A DNA stretch of 13,497 nucleotides from Bacteroidales bacterium UBA4417. GTDB lineage: Bacteria; Bacteroidota; Bacteroidia; Bacteroidales; UBA4417. The first letter of the stretch is position 1; the number at the start of each line of letters is the position of its first letter. The notes below the pieces were generated by a model. The model saw only the letters and a list, made by a program, of their open reading frames with translations, made no database searches and was not told the DNA's origin. The stretch lies in NCBI GenBank assembly GCA_002389705.1, contig DGQJ01000202.1, positions 1 to 13,497 of the forward strand, read 5' to 3'. The position numbers and the translations under genes were made by a program. Below are positions 7,351 to 13,497 of the stretch, one piece after another.

Positions 7351-8529
7351 TTACTTTGCAAAACGGTTAAACCAAAAATCACGTAGTAAGGGTGAGCGGA
7401 AGCCATATTTGCCCTTTGGCATATCCGTAATATATCCGTCATTTTTAAGCATATATAGCAATTTGTTCAGGTAGCTTTCTGCTTTTACTGTATCATTAAT
7501 CTTTGTATGGAGTAATTCCAGCAAAGCATCTCTTTTTGCGCCAGGTTTAATTTTCGAAAGGTTTGTAAGTATTATCCGGGCATATTCATCAAGTTCCTGA
7601 TAATCAGTTAATCGCTCATCCCAGGTGTTAAGTTCTTTTGAATCAATTAATTCCTGGTATGCCGTATCCAGAGTAACAGAGTCATTTGGTTTGTTATATG
7701 TAGTTACCAAATTTTGAAAATTAAAATACAATACCTGAATAAAATAGGGCAAACACCATTCTATTTTATGAACCATCAGATTTATGATCTCATCATCTAA
7801 AGGTAAATTATCAGATTTTGCCAGTTCTTTAATAAAATCTACTGAAGTTTCCGGATCAAAGGCCGCAAGCGGGAATGATTTTATATCGTTAAAGGTATAG
7901 CTTAAATTATGGCGGTTAGTGAAATTGTCAATACCAATCGAGCTGCAAAACACCCAATGAATTTTTGTCCCTTTAACCTGGCGAAAACCGCGTAGCCAGT
8001 TCAGGAAAAACTCCACGCTTTCAATTCCGATTTCCTTGTCGGTATTCAGAAATCCATTTAAAAGTATGGTTACCTCATCAACCATTATGAGAGTATGTTG
8101 TTCGTGGTTGAGCAGTTTCTTGAGTTTTGTATAAATGTCAGGTTTCCTTGATTTCCATTCAATAGTGGCAGTTGTGTCACCATAAGAAACACTTGTTTTT
8201 ATATTTTCCAATAATTGACTTAAAGAATCACCTACAGAACTGAGATTCTTTTTCCACCAGTTTTCAGCTTGTAGTTTTTCAACAAACAGTTCAACAAATT
8301 TTTGCTCAGATTGTATCTCCTCAAGATTGATTTCCAATGTATTCCAGTTCTCTTCCTCTGCATAGGAAATGAGCTTCTTTGCAAAGGATGATTTCCCAAC
8401 TCTCCGTGGAGCAGAAAGTATCAGTGAATTCCCTTTTTTGATGTGTGTCCAGGCTGATTTTAATTCGTTTTCCCGACCAAAAAAGTTTTCGCCTTCAACC
8501 GGGGAACCTGTAATGTTGTTGATTGCCAT
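7351..8529 (-). CDS. P-loop ATPase of the ATPase_2/AAA type (first gene of ATPase pair)
   Basis: This 392-aa cytoplasmic ATPase resembles the archaeal-type ATPase / Orc1-Cdc6-like group common in Bacteroidota. The N-terminus carries the group's GENFFGRENEL signature (13-23). Walker A is APRRVGKSS (40-48) and Walker B is TLIMVDEV (146-153), with an intact D151-E152. A sensor-like strand HWVFCSSIGI spans 191-200. The C-terminal 70 residues look like a winged helix ending in YGFRSPLLRDFWFNRF (375-390). The longer reading from an ATG at 8577 is rejected because it would start upstream of the -7 element at 8551-8558 and adds a low-complexity leader. The ATG at 8529 leaves a short leader of about 16 nt. 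The stop is one base from the next ATG, so the two ATPases are probably made together and may assemble. The substrate is unknown. DNA binding by the winged helix, and a role in defence or element control, are guesses. Confidence 0.85.
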   Translation of the reverse strand: MAINNITGSPVEGENFFGRENELKSAWTHIKKGNSLILSAPRRVGKSSFAKKLISYAEEENWNTLEINLEEIQSEQKFVELFVEKLQAENWWKKNLSSVGDSLSQLLENIKTSVSYGDTTATIEWKSRKPDIYTKLKKLLNHEQHTLIMVDEVTILLNGFLNTDKEIGIESVEFFLNWLRGFRQVKGTKIHWVFCSSIGIDNFTNRHNLSYTFNDIKSFPLAAFDPETSVDFIKELAKSDNLPLDDEIINLMVHKIEWCLPYFIQVLYFNFQNLVTTYNKPNDSVTLDTAYQELIDSKELNTWDERLTDYQELDEYARIILTNLSKIKPGAKRDALLELLHTKINDTVKAESYLNKLLYMLKNDGYITDMPKGKYGFRSPLLRDFWFNRFAK

Positions 8530-8550
8530 GATGCATGTATTTTTAAATTG

Positions 8551-8558
8551 CAAATATA
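8551..8558 (-). promoter_or_regulatory. -7 element for the ATPase operon
   Basis: Read on the minus strand this is TATATTTG, an exact match to TAnnTTTG, ending 21 bases before the ATG at 8529. A TTTG further upstream is only about 16 bp away, shorter than the usual 19-21, so the -33 element is doubtful. Confidence 0.55.
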
Positions 8559-8577
8559 CAACATTGTATATATACAA
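8555..8577. promoter_or_regulatory. Putative operator: three TTGTATA half-sites in alternating orientation
   Basis: TATACAA (8555-8561), TTGTATA (8564-8570) and TATACAA (8571-8577) form two overlapping inverted repeats. The first pair is separated by 2 bp. The second pair is fused into the perfect 14-bp palindrome TTGTATATATACAA (8564-8577). The array overlaps the -7 element and the expected spacer of the ATPase operon promoter, where a dimeric repressor would block RNA polymerase. No dedicated regulator gene is visible, so autoregulation by one of the winged-helix ATPases is possible. Confidence 0.45.
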
Positions 8578-8579
8578 AA

Positions 8580-8790
8580 TAGTATATTATAGAATATTTT
8601 TTAGAATAATTTCACAATAATGTAAAAGTGTCAATATTATATGGTATTGCCGCAAATTAAGAGTGTTCTGAGAATGGCAATAACCTTGAAATAAGAAATT
8701 GCCCCTTTCTGTATAATCAATAACTTTATACCGAAAATCCATTTTCCCTAATTTGTACAAATTCCAAAGTTATTACTGTTTATAAAAAAG
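8580..8790. other. AT-rich non-coding stretch upstream of the ATPase operon
   Basis: No gene is supported here. The stretch contains the perfect 14-bp palindrome AATTTGTACAAATT (8750-8763). It also has a 9-bp inverted repeat, AATAACTTT (8719-8727) against AAAGTTATT (8766-8774), enclosing that palindrome. Both lie within 75 bp of the trpS remnant, which makes them candidates for element-end or recombinase-binding sequence. Confidence 0.5.
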
Positions 8791-8847
8791 TACGCTGCAA
8801 AAACCATAAAGGAAGTAAGGGAGATTATCGGTTTTAAAAAATTCTGA
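8791..8847 (+). pseudogene. trpS: Stranded 3' remnant of a second trpS
   Basis: Read in frame, 8794-8847 encodes AAKTIKEVREIIGFKKF and a TGA stop. This matches the C-terminus of the intact TrpS (AAKTVKEVREIIGFKSF) at 15 of 17 residues. The frame is closed upstream by a TAA at 8749-8751, has no start codon nearby, and shows no further TrpS similarity before about 8791, so only the last few codons survive. The many silent differences show that the two copies diverged as working genes before being brought together. A rho-independent terminator follows 25 bases after the stop, as expected for the original end of a trpS transcription unit. The remnant is too short to have any coding role. Confidence 0.8.
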
Positions 8848-8872
8848 ACCTGGGCTCATGTCCTGTAAAATA

Positions 8873-8916
8873 AAAAACTCCGCATCAACCGGTTTCCAGG
8901 TTTTTGCGGAGTTTTT
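8873..8916. terminator. Terminator downstream of trpS remnant and of the DUF3857 operon
   Basis: The 12-bp stem AAAAACTCCGCA (8873-8884) pairs with TGCGGAGTTTTT (8905-8916). A short inner stem is possible inside the 20-nt loop (AACC 8887-8890 with GGTT 8899-8902). T-rich sequence follows on the plus strand, and an A/T-rich run lies on the opposite side, so it can work in both directions. It was presumably the terminator of the trpS now reduced to a remnant. Confidence 0.8.
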
Positions 8917-8959
8917 GGTTTATAGCAGAAGGAATTCCGTTTGCTTGCTCTGTTGATTT

Positions 8960-8990
8960 TTGCGCAAAATGCGTTACGCATTTTGCGCAA
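8960..8990. repeat. Perfect 31-bp palindrome (15-bp arms, 1-bp centre)
   Basis: TTGCGCAAAATGCGT (8960-8974) and ACGCATTTTGCGCAA (8976-8990) are exact reverse complements around T8975. Each arm ends in the 8-bp palindrome TTGCGCAA (8960-8967 and 8983-8990). The element lies between the terminator and the end of the convergent DUF3857 operon. The tiny centre and lack of a T tract make an ordinary terminator less likely. A dispersed REP-like repeat, a protein-binding site or a cruciform target are alternatives. Confidence 0.75.
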
Positions 8991-9080
8991 TTTATCCGGG
9001 TCAGGATGCATCAATTTAAAATGCTTGAGTAACCAGCATTTACCGTACCAACTTTTCCTGGAGTTGTTAACTTAGGCGGG

Positions 9081-11000
9081 CTAAATTTTTCGGGTGAGCA
9101 CAATTTTTGTTTGATCCGATTTTGCTATTTTTCGCAGAAAGGCAATAAATTCTGCATATTCCGAAGCTTTATACCAGCCGGCATGTACCTCGAACATGCG
9201 GTAGCAAAACAACTGCTCACCTTTCATTTCGGCCGAAAAAACATATTTCCCGAATTTCGATTCAATGCGTTGCGGGCCGGGGATAAATTCAGCTTTCAGG
9301 CCTGCAGGCATATTAATTATAGCGGTGTCGCTGTCGGTGAAGGAATTTCTGATTACTACCGGGTTTACCCTGGGCGTGGTATTTTGAGGTACGGGGATAA
9401 ACCGGTCGCGGGCCACTGCCGGTATAAATAACCGGTTGCCGTTTTTCGATGCAAATGCAGGAACTTCCAACTCGGCTTCTACCGTCCCGACAGGGATGAT
9501 ATCACCGTTCAAATTGTATTTAAGGGTGTTGATCACACAGTCGGAATACCCGATGTGCTTCAGGAATTCCTTACGCTGGTCTTCGGGACTTTCGGATAAC
9601 TGGTCTTCAACGCTTTCGCTCTGAACAGCTTTATTGGTAGTGAACATTTTCACTGTGGCATCTCCTGCTTCGTCCATGGTAACCGCAATCCTGCGGCTGC
9701 TGGTATTAACGCCTTCGTTGTACACATTGGTTTTTACCAGTGTTCCTCCATTATCATTTAATACCAGTGCCAGGCGGTTATCAGTAAAGGATCCCAGGAA
9801 TCCGAAGGCACTTTTCTGGCTGGTGCATTCAAGCCAGATGGTGTCGTTTTGGTCGGGTACACACAGTATTACGTGGTCGAACTGGTTACTTGGAAAACTT
9901 TCAATCACCGGTGCCGAATTGTTGCCCGATTTTACGAGTGAATAATAGGAGTTTATATCCACGGCTTTAAGCAGGGCACGGGTGTAATTCACCAGTCCTT
10001 TGCAGTCGCCGTATCCTTTCTTATCCACAAAATCGGCAGGGGTGGGCTGCCAGCCCCCGATGCCGATCTGAACGCCTACATAGCGGGTACGTTGCTGCAT
10101 GTATTTGTAAACGGCCTTAATTTTGCTTTTCTGATCAGCACAGTTTTTGACCAGGGCCTGCAGTTTGACTACAGTTTCGGGAGCCAGTTGGTCCCGGCCA
10201 CTCACCAGGTAAGATAGAAACTTACCGAAGTCGTTCCAGCTCACAAATGGGTTGGAAAACGTATTATAATTTACATAATCGGGGGCGAGCAGCAGGAACG
10301 GGATCAGCTCATAATCAGGTGGGCTGAAAGGCTCGGTTTCGATAGCGGCAAAATTACTGATTTCCCACTTATATTGATTTGTTTCCTTTTCGCTGCTTAT
10401 GCTTACCTCGGGAACCTTGTTTACGCTTTTCATCCGGGGTGTGCGCGATTTTGGGGTACGCAGGGTGTACGAAGCCTGTTGCAGCGCCATGTTGGTGGAT
10501 GTAACCGGGATCCAGCTCGGGTACGAAAAGATAACCACATCCTTTACCTGGTAGCTGTACTCGACTGTAACAGGGTATTGGGCAAATATGGGCGAAACTA
10601 CCTTGCAACGGTTGTCGGAATACAATGTGCCTCCCGGTGTGGCACTCTCGTCAGTAACTTCAAGGCTTTTGAAGGTGCGGGTAATATCCTCGCCAAAGGA
10701 ATTATAAATTTTAAATTTCAGGTAATTCACCGTTGATTCATTATCGTAGTATACCCTCAGCTCGGCATCATCCAGGGCTTTGGAGTTTAAAAGGGTAAGA
10801 ACATAATGAACCGTGTAGGTTGATTTGAAATTCTCGTCGACTCCAAAAGTGGTTTCCGATTCCCTTACAATGCTGTTAGCGTTTTTTTTAAGAGAGTCGG
10901 GTATTTCGAATATACTGTATTTTATATCCGAAGCTTTTACCGATACCGAAATGAGGAAGAGTAATACCAGGAAGCTGAGGTTTGATTTCATCAGGATCAT
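9081..11000 (-). CDS. Secreted DUF3857 / transglutaminase-like protein with intact Cys-His
   Basis: This 639-aa exported protein combines an N-terminal DUF3857 beta-rich region (about 50-230) with a transglutaminase-like cysteine-protease fold (about 275-400) and a C-terminal beta region. An N-terminal signal peptide is visible (MKSNLSFLVLLFLISVSVKAS). The catalytic motif is KGYGDCKG with C333 and the His is NQFDH (H376). The usual Asp position reads WLECTS, with Glu391. The protein is therefore probably active, on an unknown protein or peptide in the periplasm or at the outer membrane. The ATG at 11000 overlaps the preceding stop as ATGA, and a second ATG at 10991 gives the cleaner signal peptide. 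Either implies translational coupling to the upstream gene, a paralogue whose catalytic residues are lost. The length is normal for Bacteroidota members of the family. The family is secure, the substrate unknown. Confidence 0.9.
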   Translation of the reverse strand: MILMKSNLSFLVLLFLISVSVKASDIKYSIFEIPDSLKKNANSIVRESETTFGVDENFKSTYTVHYVLTLLNSKALDDAELRVYYDNESTVNYLKFKIYNSFGEDITRTFKSLEVTDESATPGGTLYSDNRCKVVSPIFAQYPVTVEYSYQVKDVVIFSYPSWIPVTSTNMALQQASYTLRTPKSRTPRMKSVNKVPEVSISSEKETNQYKWEISNFAAIETEPFSPPDYELIPFLLLAPDYVNYNTFSNPFVSWNDFGKFLSYLVSGRDQLAPETVVKLQALVKNCADQKSKIKAVYKYMQQRTRYVGVQIGIGGWQPTPADFVDKKGYGDCKGLVNYTRALLKAVDINSYYSLVKSGNNSAPVIESFPSNQFDHVILCVPDQNDTIWLECTSQKSAFGFLGSFTDNRLALVLNDNGGTLVKTNVYNEGVNTSSRRIAVTMDEAGDATVKMFTTNKAVQSESVEDQLSESPEDQRKEFLKHIGYSDCVINTLKYNLNGDIIPVGTVEAELEVPAFASKNGNRLFIPAVARDRFIPVPQNTTPRVNPVVIRNSFTDSDTAIINMPAGLKAEFIPGPQRIESKFGKYVFSAEMKGEQLFCYRMFEVHAGWYKASEYAEFIAFLRKIAKSDQTKIVLTRKI

Positions 11001-13027
11001 GCCTTTTTAAGTACAATTTGTTCGGCCTGTTTTACAACCATCAACCTGAAAAATTCTTTCAGTTGTTCGTATTCATTGGGCAAAAAGAAGGTTTTGTTGA
11101 TGCGCAGGTTGCTTATTACCTGGATGGTTCCGTTTTTTTCCTCGATCAGGCATTTGTAATTTCCTGCATTGTCAGGAAGAGCAACCATAGCCATTTTAGG
11201 GAGTTCTTCCACAACCCAGCCTGCCGGGATAGTAATTTTTATAATATAATTTTCTTTAACAGGTGAGCTGAAGTCGACCGGGTAAAGCCGTTTCTCAAGT
11301 TTAAAGGGATTGTTTTTTTCGCCAAACCCGGCCATGATATTCAGGTACATTTTATCACCTGCCACCTGCACTTCATCAGGTATATCCAGAGTATACTCTT
11401 CGGTTAAAGGTTTGGTAAGTGTATCCACATTCGAAATATGAAATTCCGTAACTGACCAGTTCTGATGCCCGCTGGTAAAGTCTTCAATATATTCCTTTTC
11501 ATTTTTATTGGCAAAAGTGTTGCGCCGGCTGTTGGCATCCAGCCCCGAACTGGTAATGGTGCATTTCCCTTTCAGCGAACCCTCTTCTGCCAGGTTTAGG
11601 TCGACAACGGTGTAAGAGTTTTTGTACTCCTTATTCAGCAGTGAAACCCAACCCGGAAAAGTCTTCGAAATAATGCGTCCTTTGCCGTTGAGGCATCTTT
11701 CGGGTAATGTGTTGAACGGAACATATTTTGAACTGGCATCTAGCAGGTAATTTTCGGCATCAATGCGTACCAGCGCTACCACGTAATTGAATTTTGAAAG
11801 CAGCGGATATATTTCCTGTACCAACCCATGGCTGCGCGTACTCAGGATTACAGGCTCAGCATTGAAACCGGCTTCCTTTAAAATGGCAACCAGCATCAGG
11901 TTAATGTCGGCTGATGAACCTACGCGCTCTTCATATACTTTTTTGGGGTTGTTGTTGGCAAAAACCCCGTTATCGCCATTCCATTTCATGCGGTATTTTA
12001 CATGATCGTAAATGGCGTTTACTTTTTCAACGCTGCTGCCTGCTTTTGCAGTTATGGCCGGAAGCTGGTCGGAAATAAAACCTCCTCTTTTAACCAGCAA
12101 TCCAAAGCTTTCGTTTTCCAACAGTTTGGTGTTCAGGGTTTCCCAGGTGTCCATTACTGTGCGGTCGAGCTCACCGGGCATTTTTACTACCGACAATTCG
12201 AATTCGATCTTCGAAATATAGTTGTCGGTAGTAGTGATAAAGGGTTCCGGTTTCATGGCCGGCACATTGGTGCTTACCCAACGGTAGTTGTCGGCGTCAA
12301 CTTTATACACTTCGGTATGGCCGGGTTGCCGTTCCGAATTAAGCCCTACACCAAGTTGCGCCTCGTAATGCACTGAGAAATTCTGCTGCGACCTGGTTTT
12401 TTCGTTAATAGTGAATGGGAGGTAACCCTGCGAAATGGTTTTGTACACAAAATACTCAGGGATTTTCACATTATATTCGCTCCAGTTTATCGGGATGTCC
12501 GACTGAAAGGTCCACGACTGAAGGTTAAACGTGAAATCGGAATGTACCTCGTATTCGAACTCAATAATTGAATTTGCTTTAACTGCAGGCATGGCTACTT
12601 TCTGAACGTTCCAGTTCTCGCTCTGCTCCTGCAGGAAAATATCTTCGCTCTTTACCTTGGTTTTTACAATTTCATTGTTCTCCAGGTTATACGTATACCC
12701 TTTAAAAGAAGCCACCTGCTCCCTGTCTGTTTTGCTTTTGTACAATGGAATTTCGATGGTGGCATGCGAAGTTCCTTCCTGTTTCAGGATGTGAATGCGG
12801 GTTTTGCGTTCAAAAATCAGGTAAAATCCTTTGGGGCCGTATTCAAACCTTGTGCGGCCTACATCGGCAATTACTTCGGCTACCGCCGAACTGTCTTTTG
12901 TCAGGATGTTTTTGAAATCAGCAATGTTAATCTTCTCAAATTCAAATTTGTTTTGCTGTGAAAATGAAACTGTTGAAGAAAAACAAAAGAAAATAATCAG
13001 TGAGGTAGTAAGAAGTTTGATTTTCAT
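10997..13027 (-). CDS. Secreted DUF3857 / transglutaminase-like protein lacking catalytic residues
   Basis: This 676-aa exported protein is paralogous in layout to its downstream partner. It has a signal peptide (MKIKLLTTSLIIFFCFSSTVSFS), a DUF3857 region (about 45-280), a transglutaminase-like fold (about 330-435) and a C-terminal beta region. Aligning its core by eye with the 639-aa neighbour, Cys333 corresponds to Ser372 (RVGSSADINLML) and His376 to Tyr415 (FNYVVAL). The Asp is kept (D430, YLLDAS). It is therefore likely a pseudoenzyme used for binding or scaffolding. The ATG at 13027 is well placed before the signal peptide. The gene is first in a two-gene leftward operon with a 4-base ATGA overlap. 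No clear -7 element was found in its upstream spacer. Confidence 0.88.
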   Translation of the reverse strand: MKIKLLTTSLIIFFCFSSTVSFSQQNKFEFEKINIADFKNILTKDSSAVAEVIADVGRTRFEYGPKGFYLIFERKTRIHILKQEGTSHATIEIPLYKSKTDREQVASFKGYTYNLENNEIVKTKVKSEDIFLQEQSENWNVQKVAMPAVKANSIIEFEYEVHSDFTFNLQSWTFQSDIPINWSEYNVKIPEYFVYKTISQGYLPFTINEKTRSQQNFSVHYEAQLGVGLNSERQPGHTEVYKVDADNYRWVSTNVPAMKPEPFITTTDNYISKIEFELSVVKMPGELDRTVMDTWETLNTKLLENESFGLLVKRGGFISDQLPAITAKAGSSVEKVNAIYDHVKYRMKWNGDNGVFANNNPKKVYEERVGSSADINLMLVAILKEAGFNAEPVILSTRSHGLVQEIYPLLSKFNYVVALVRIDAENYLLDASSKYVPFNTLPERCLNGKGRIISKTFPGWVSLLNKEYKNSYTVVDLNLAEEGSLKGKCTITSSGLDANSRRNTFANKNEKEYIEDFTSGHQNWSVTEFHISNVDTLTKPLTEEYTLDIPDEVQVAGDKMYLNIMAGFGEKNNPFKLEKRLYPVDFSSPVKENYIIKITIPAGWVVEELPKMAMVALPDNAGNYKCLIEEKNGTIQVISNLRINKTFFLPNEYEQLKEFFRLMVVKQAEQIVLKKA

Positions 13028-13375
13028 ACAATAAATGGGATAATTAAATTAAATCATGTGAATTGAAGCAACAATTATACAATATATATCCAGATACTTT
13101 GCAACTGTTTATCAATTTATATTCATTCAAAATAATAAGATTACATCGTTCTTAAGCCTTATTGGAAGGAGGTTGCGGATTTTCCTGCTTTTTATTCCGG
13201 GTTATAAAATTTATTACTTCGGCTTTTTTATGCGGGGCTTGCCCGAAATTTTGGCCAGCCAGGAAGTGTGTTATAAAATTGAAATGCCGGTTTCAACCTT
13301 GTTAAGCATTAATACACAAACCAGTCAGGTTCATTCAATTGATTGTTTGTATCTTTGCCAACCCAACATTCTTAA
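13028..13375. other. Divergent intergenic region between the DUF3857 operon and hflX
   Basis: These 348 bases must hold both promoters. Only the hflX -7 element is recognisable. The half next to the DUF3857 operon is AT-rich (about 13040-13140) without a good TAnnTTTG on the minus strand. An open frame from 13173 to 13424 crosses the hflX start in another frame and has no family resemblance, so no gene is called. Confidence 0.5.
13350..13357 (+). promoter_or_regulatory. -7 element of hflX
   Basis: TATCTTTG matches TAnnTTTG exactly and ends 18 bases before the ATG at 13376, implying a leader of roughly a dozen bases. The -33 region about 20 bp upstream is a poor match. Confidence 0.55.
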
Positions 13376-13497
13376 ATGCTCGCATCAGATATTAAACCCG
13401 AAAAAGCCGTTCTGGTTGGCATAGTTACCGGTCGCCAGGACGAAGATAAAGTACACGATTATCTCGACGAACTTGAGTTCCTGCTCGAAACTGCCGG
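13376..13497 (+). CDS. hflX: GTPase HflX, N-terminal fragment (cut by window end)
   Basis: Forty complete codons are visible, reading MLASDIKPEKAVLVGIVTGR and continuing to the DYLDELEFLLETAG segment. The KAVLVGIV...YLDELEFLLETAG pattern is the characteristic start of the HflX nucleotide-binding N-terminal domain. HflX is a ribosome-associated GTPase that splits stalled 70S or 100S ribosomes under stress. The GTPase domain lies beyond the window, so identification rests on the N-terminal signature alone. The ATG at 13376 follows a good -7 element by 18 bases, which supports the start. Confidence 0.85.
   Translation, partial: MLASDIKPEKAVLVGIVTGRQDEDKVHDYLDELEFLLETA

Noticed and set aside
7350..7442. 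Upstream start (ATG at 7442) for the TPR ATPase
   Set aside because: It would overlap the preceding gene by 92 bp and add an unconserved leader. The ATG at 7349, one base after the upstream stop, is a better coupled start.
8530..8577. Upstream start (ATG at 8577) for the 392-aa ATPase
   Set aside because: It lies inside the operator-like repeats and upstream of the likely -7 box, and the extra residues are encoded by promoter-like AT-rich DNA.
4809..8847. A complete integrative element with its own integrase
   Set aside because: No recombinase, transposase or excisionase is encoded in the interval. Only cargo-like genes and the duplicated trpS tail are seen, so mobility would have to be supplied in trans or be lost.
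13173..13424. 83-codon plus-strand open frame before hflX
   Set aside because: It overlaps the hflX start in a different frame, covers the hflX promoter and has no recognisable protein features.

Overview
The window looks like chromosomal DNA from a member of the Bacteroidota, probably Bacteroidales or a near relative. Several genes are preceded by a TAnnTTTG -7 element with no Shine-Dalgarno sequence. The gene families also fit: a Bacteroidota-type SNF2 helicase, a YfcC-family carrier, paired DUF3857 transglutaminase-like secreted proteins, and HflX. Most of the window is mid-GC and densely coding. The stretch from about 4.8 to 8.8 kb is visibly richer in A+T.

Layout. (1) 1-1608 (+): the C-terminal two thirds or less of a SNF2/SWI2 helicase, cut by the window edge. 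(2) 1782-3383 (+): a 13-helix YfcC-family membrane carrier with its own -7 element. (3) 3384-3756: a gene-free spacer with a strong hairpin. (4) 3757-4752 (+): complete trpS, followed by a hairpin shared with the convergent gene. (5) 4809-8529 (-): a two-gene operon transcribed leftward. The first gene encodes a 392-aa P-loop ATPase. After one spacer base comes an 846-aa protein with an ATPase, a winged helix and TPR repeats. The promoter region carries three TTGTATA half-sites. (6) 8791-8847 (+): a stranded second copy of the last 17-18 codons of trpS, followed by its own terminator. (7) 8960-8990: a perfect 31-bp palindrome. (8) 9081-13027 (-): two coupled, secreted DUF3857/transglutaminase-like proteins. 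(9) 13376-13497 (+): the start of hflX.

The most notable observation is that the ATPase operon lies between two different versions of the trpS 3' end. The far copy aligns with the real trpS terminus at 15 of 17 residues but only 41 of 54 bases, and most of the differences are synonymous. This is not a recent local duplication. It suggests that the ATPase pair arrived by integration at the trpS 3' end, or together with a foreign trpS that displaced the resident one. The remnant and its terminator would then be the scar of the original gene. No integrase or transposase is present in the window.

The ATPase pair is the candidate accessory system. It has two different P-loop ATPases in tight translational coupling. 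One carries a long TPR array whose coding DNA is much more AT-rich than its ATPase half, and the promoter looks operator-controlled. No toxic effector domain is recognisable, so a defence role is an inference from architecture and location only. The remaining genes look like ordinary housekeeping or envelope functions.
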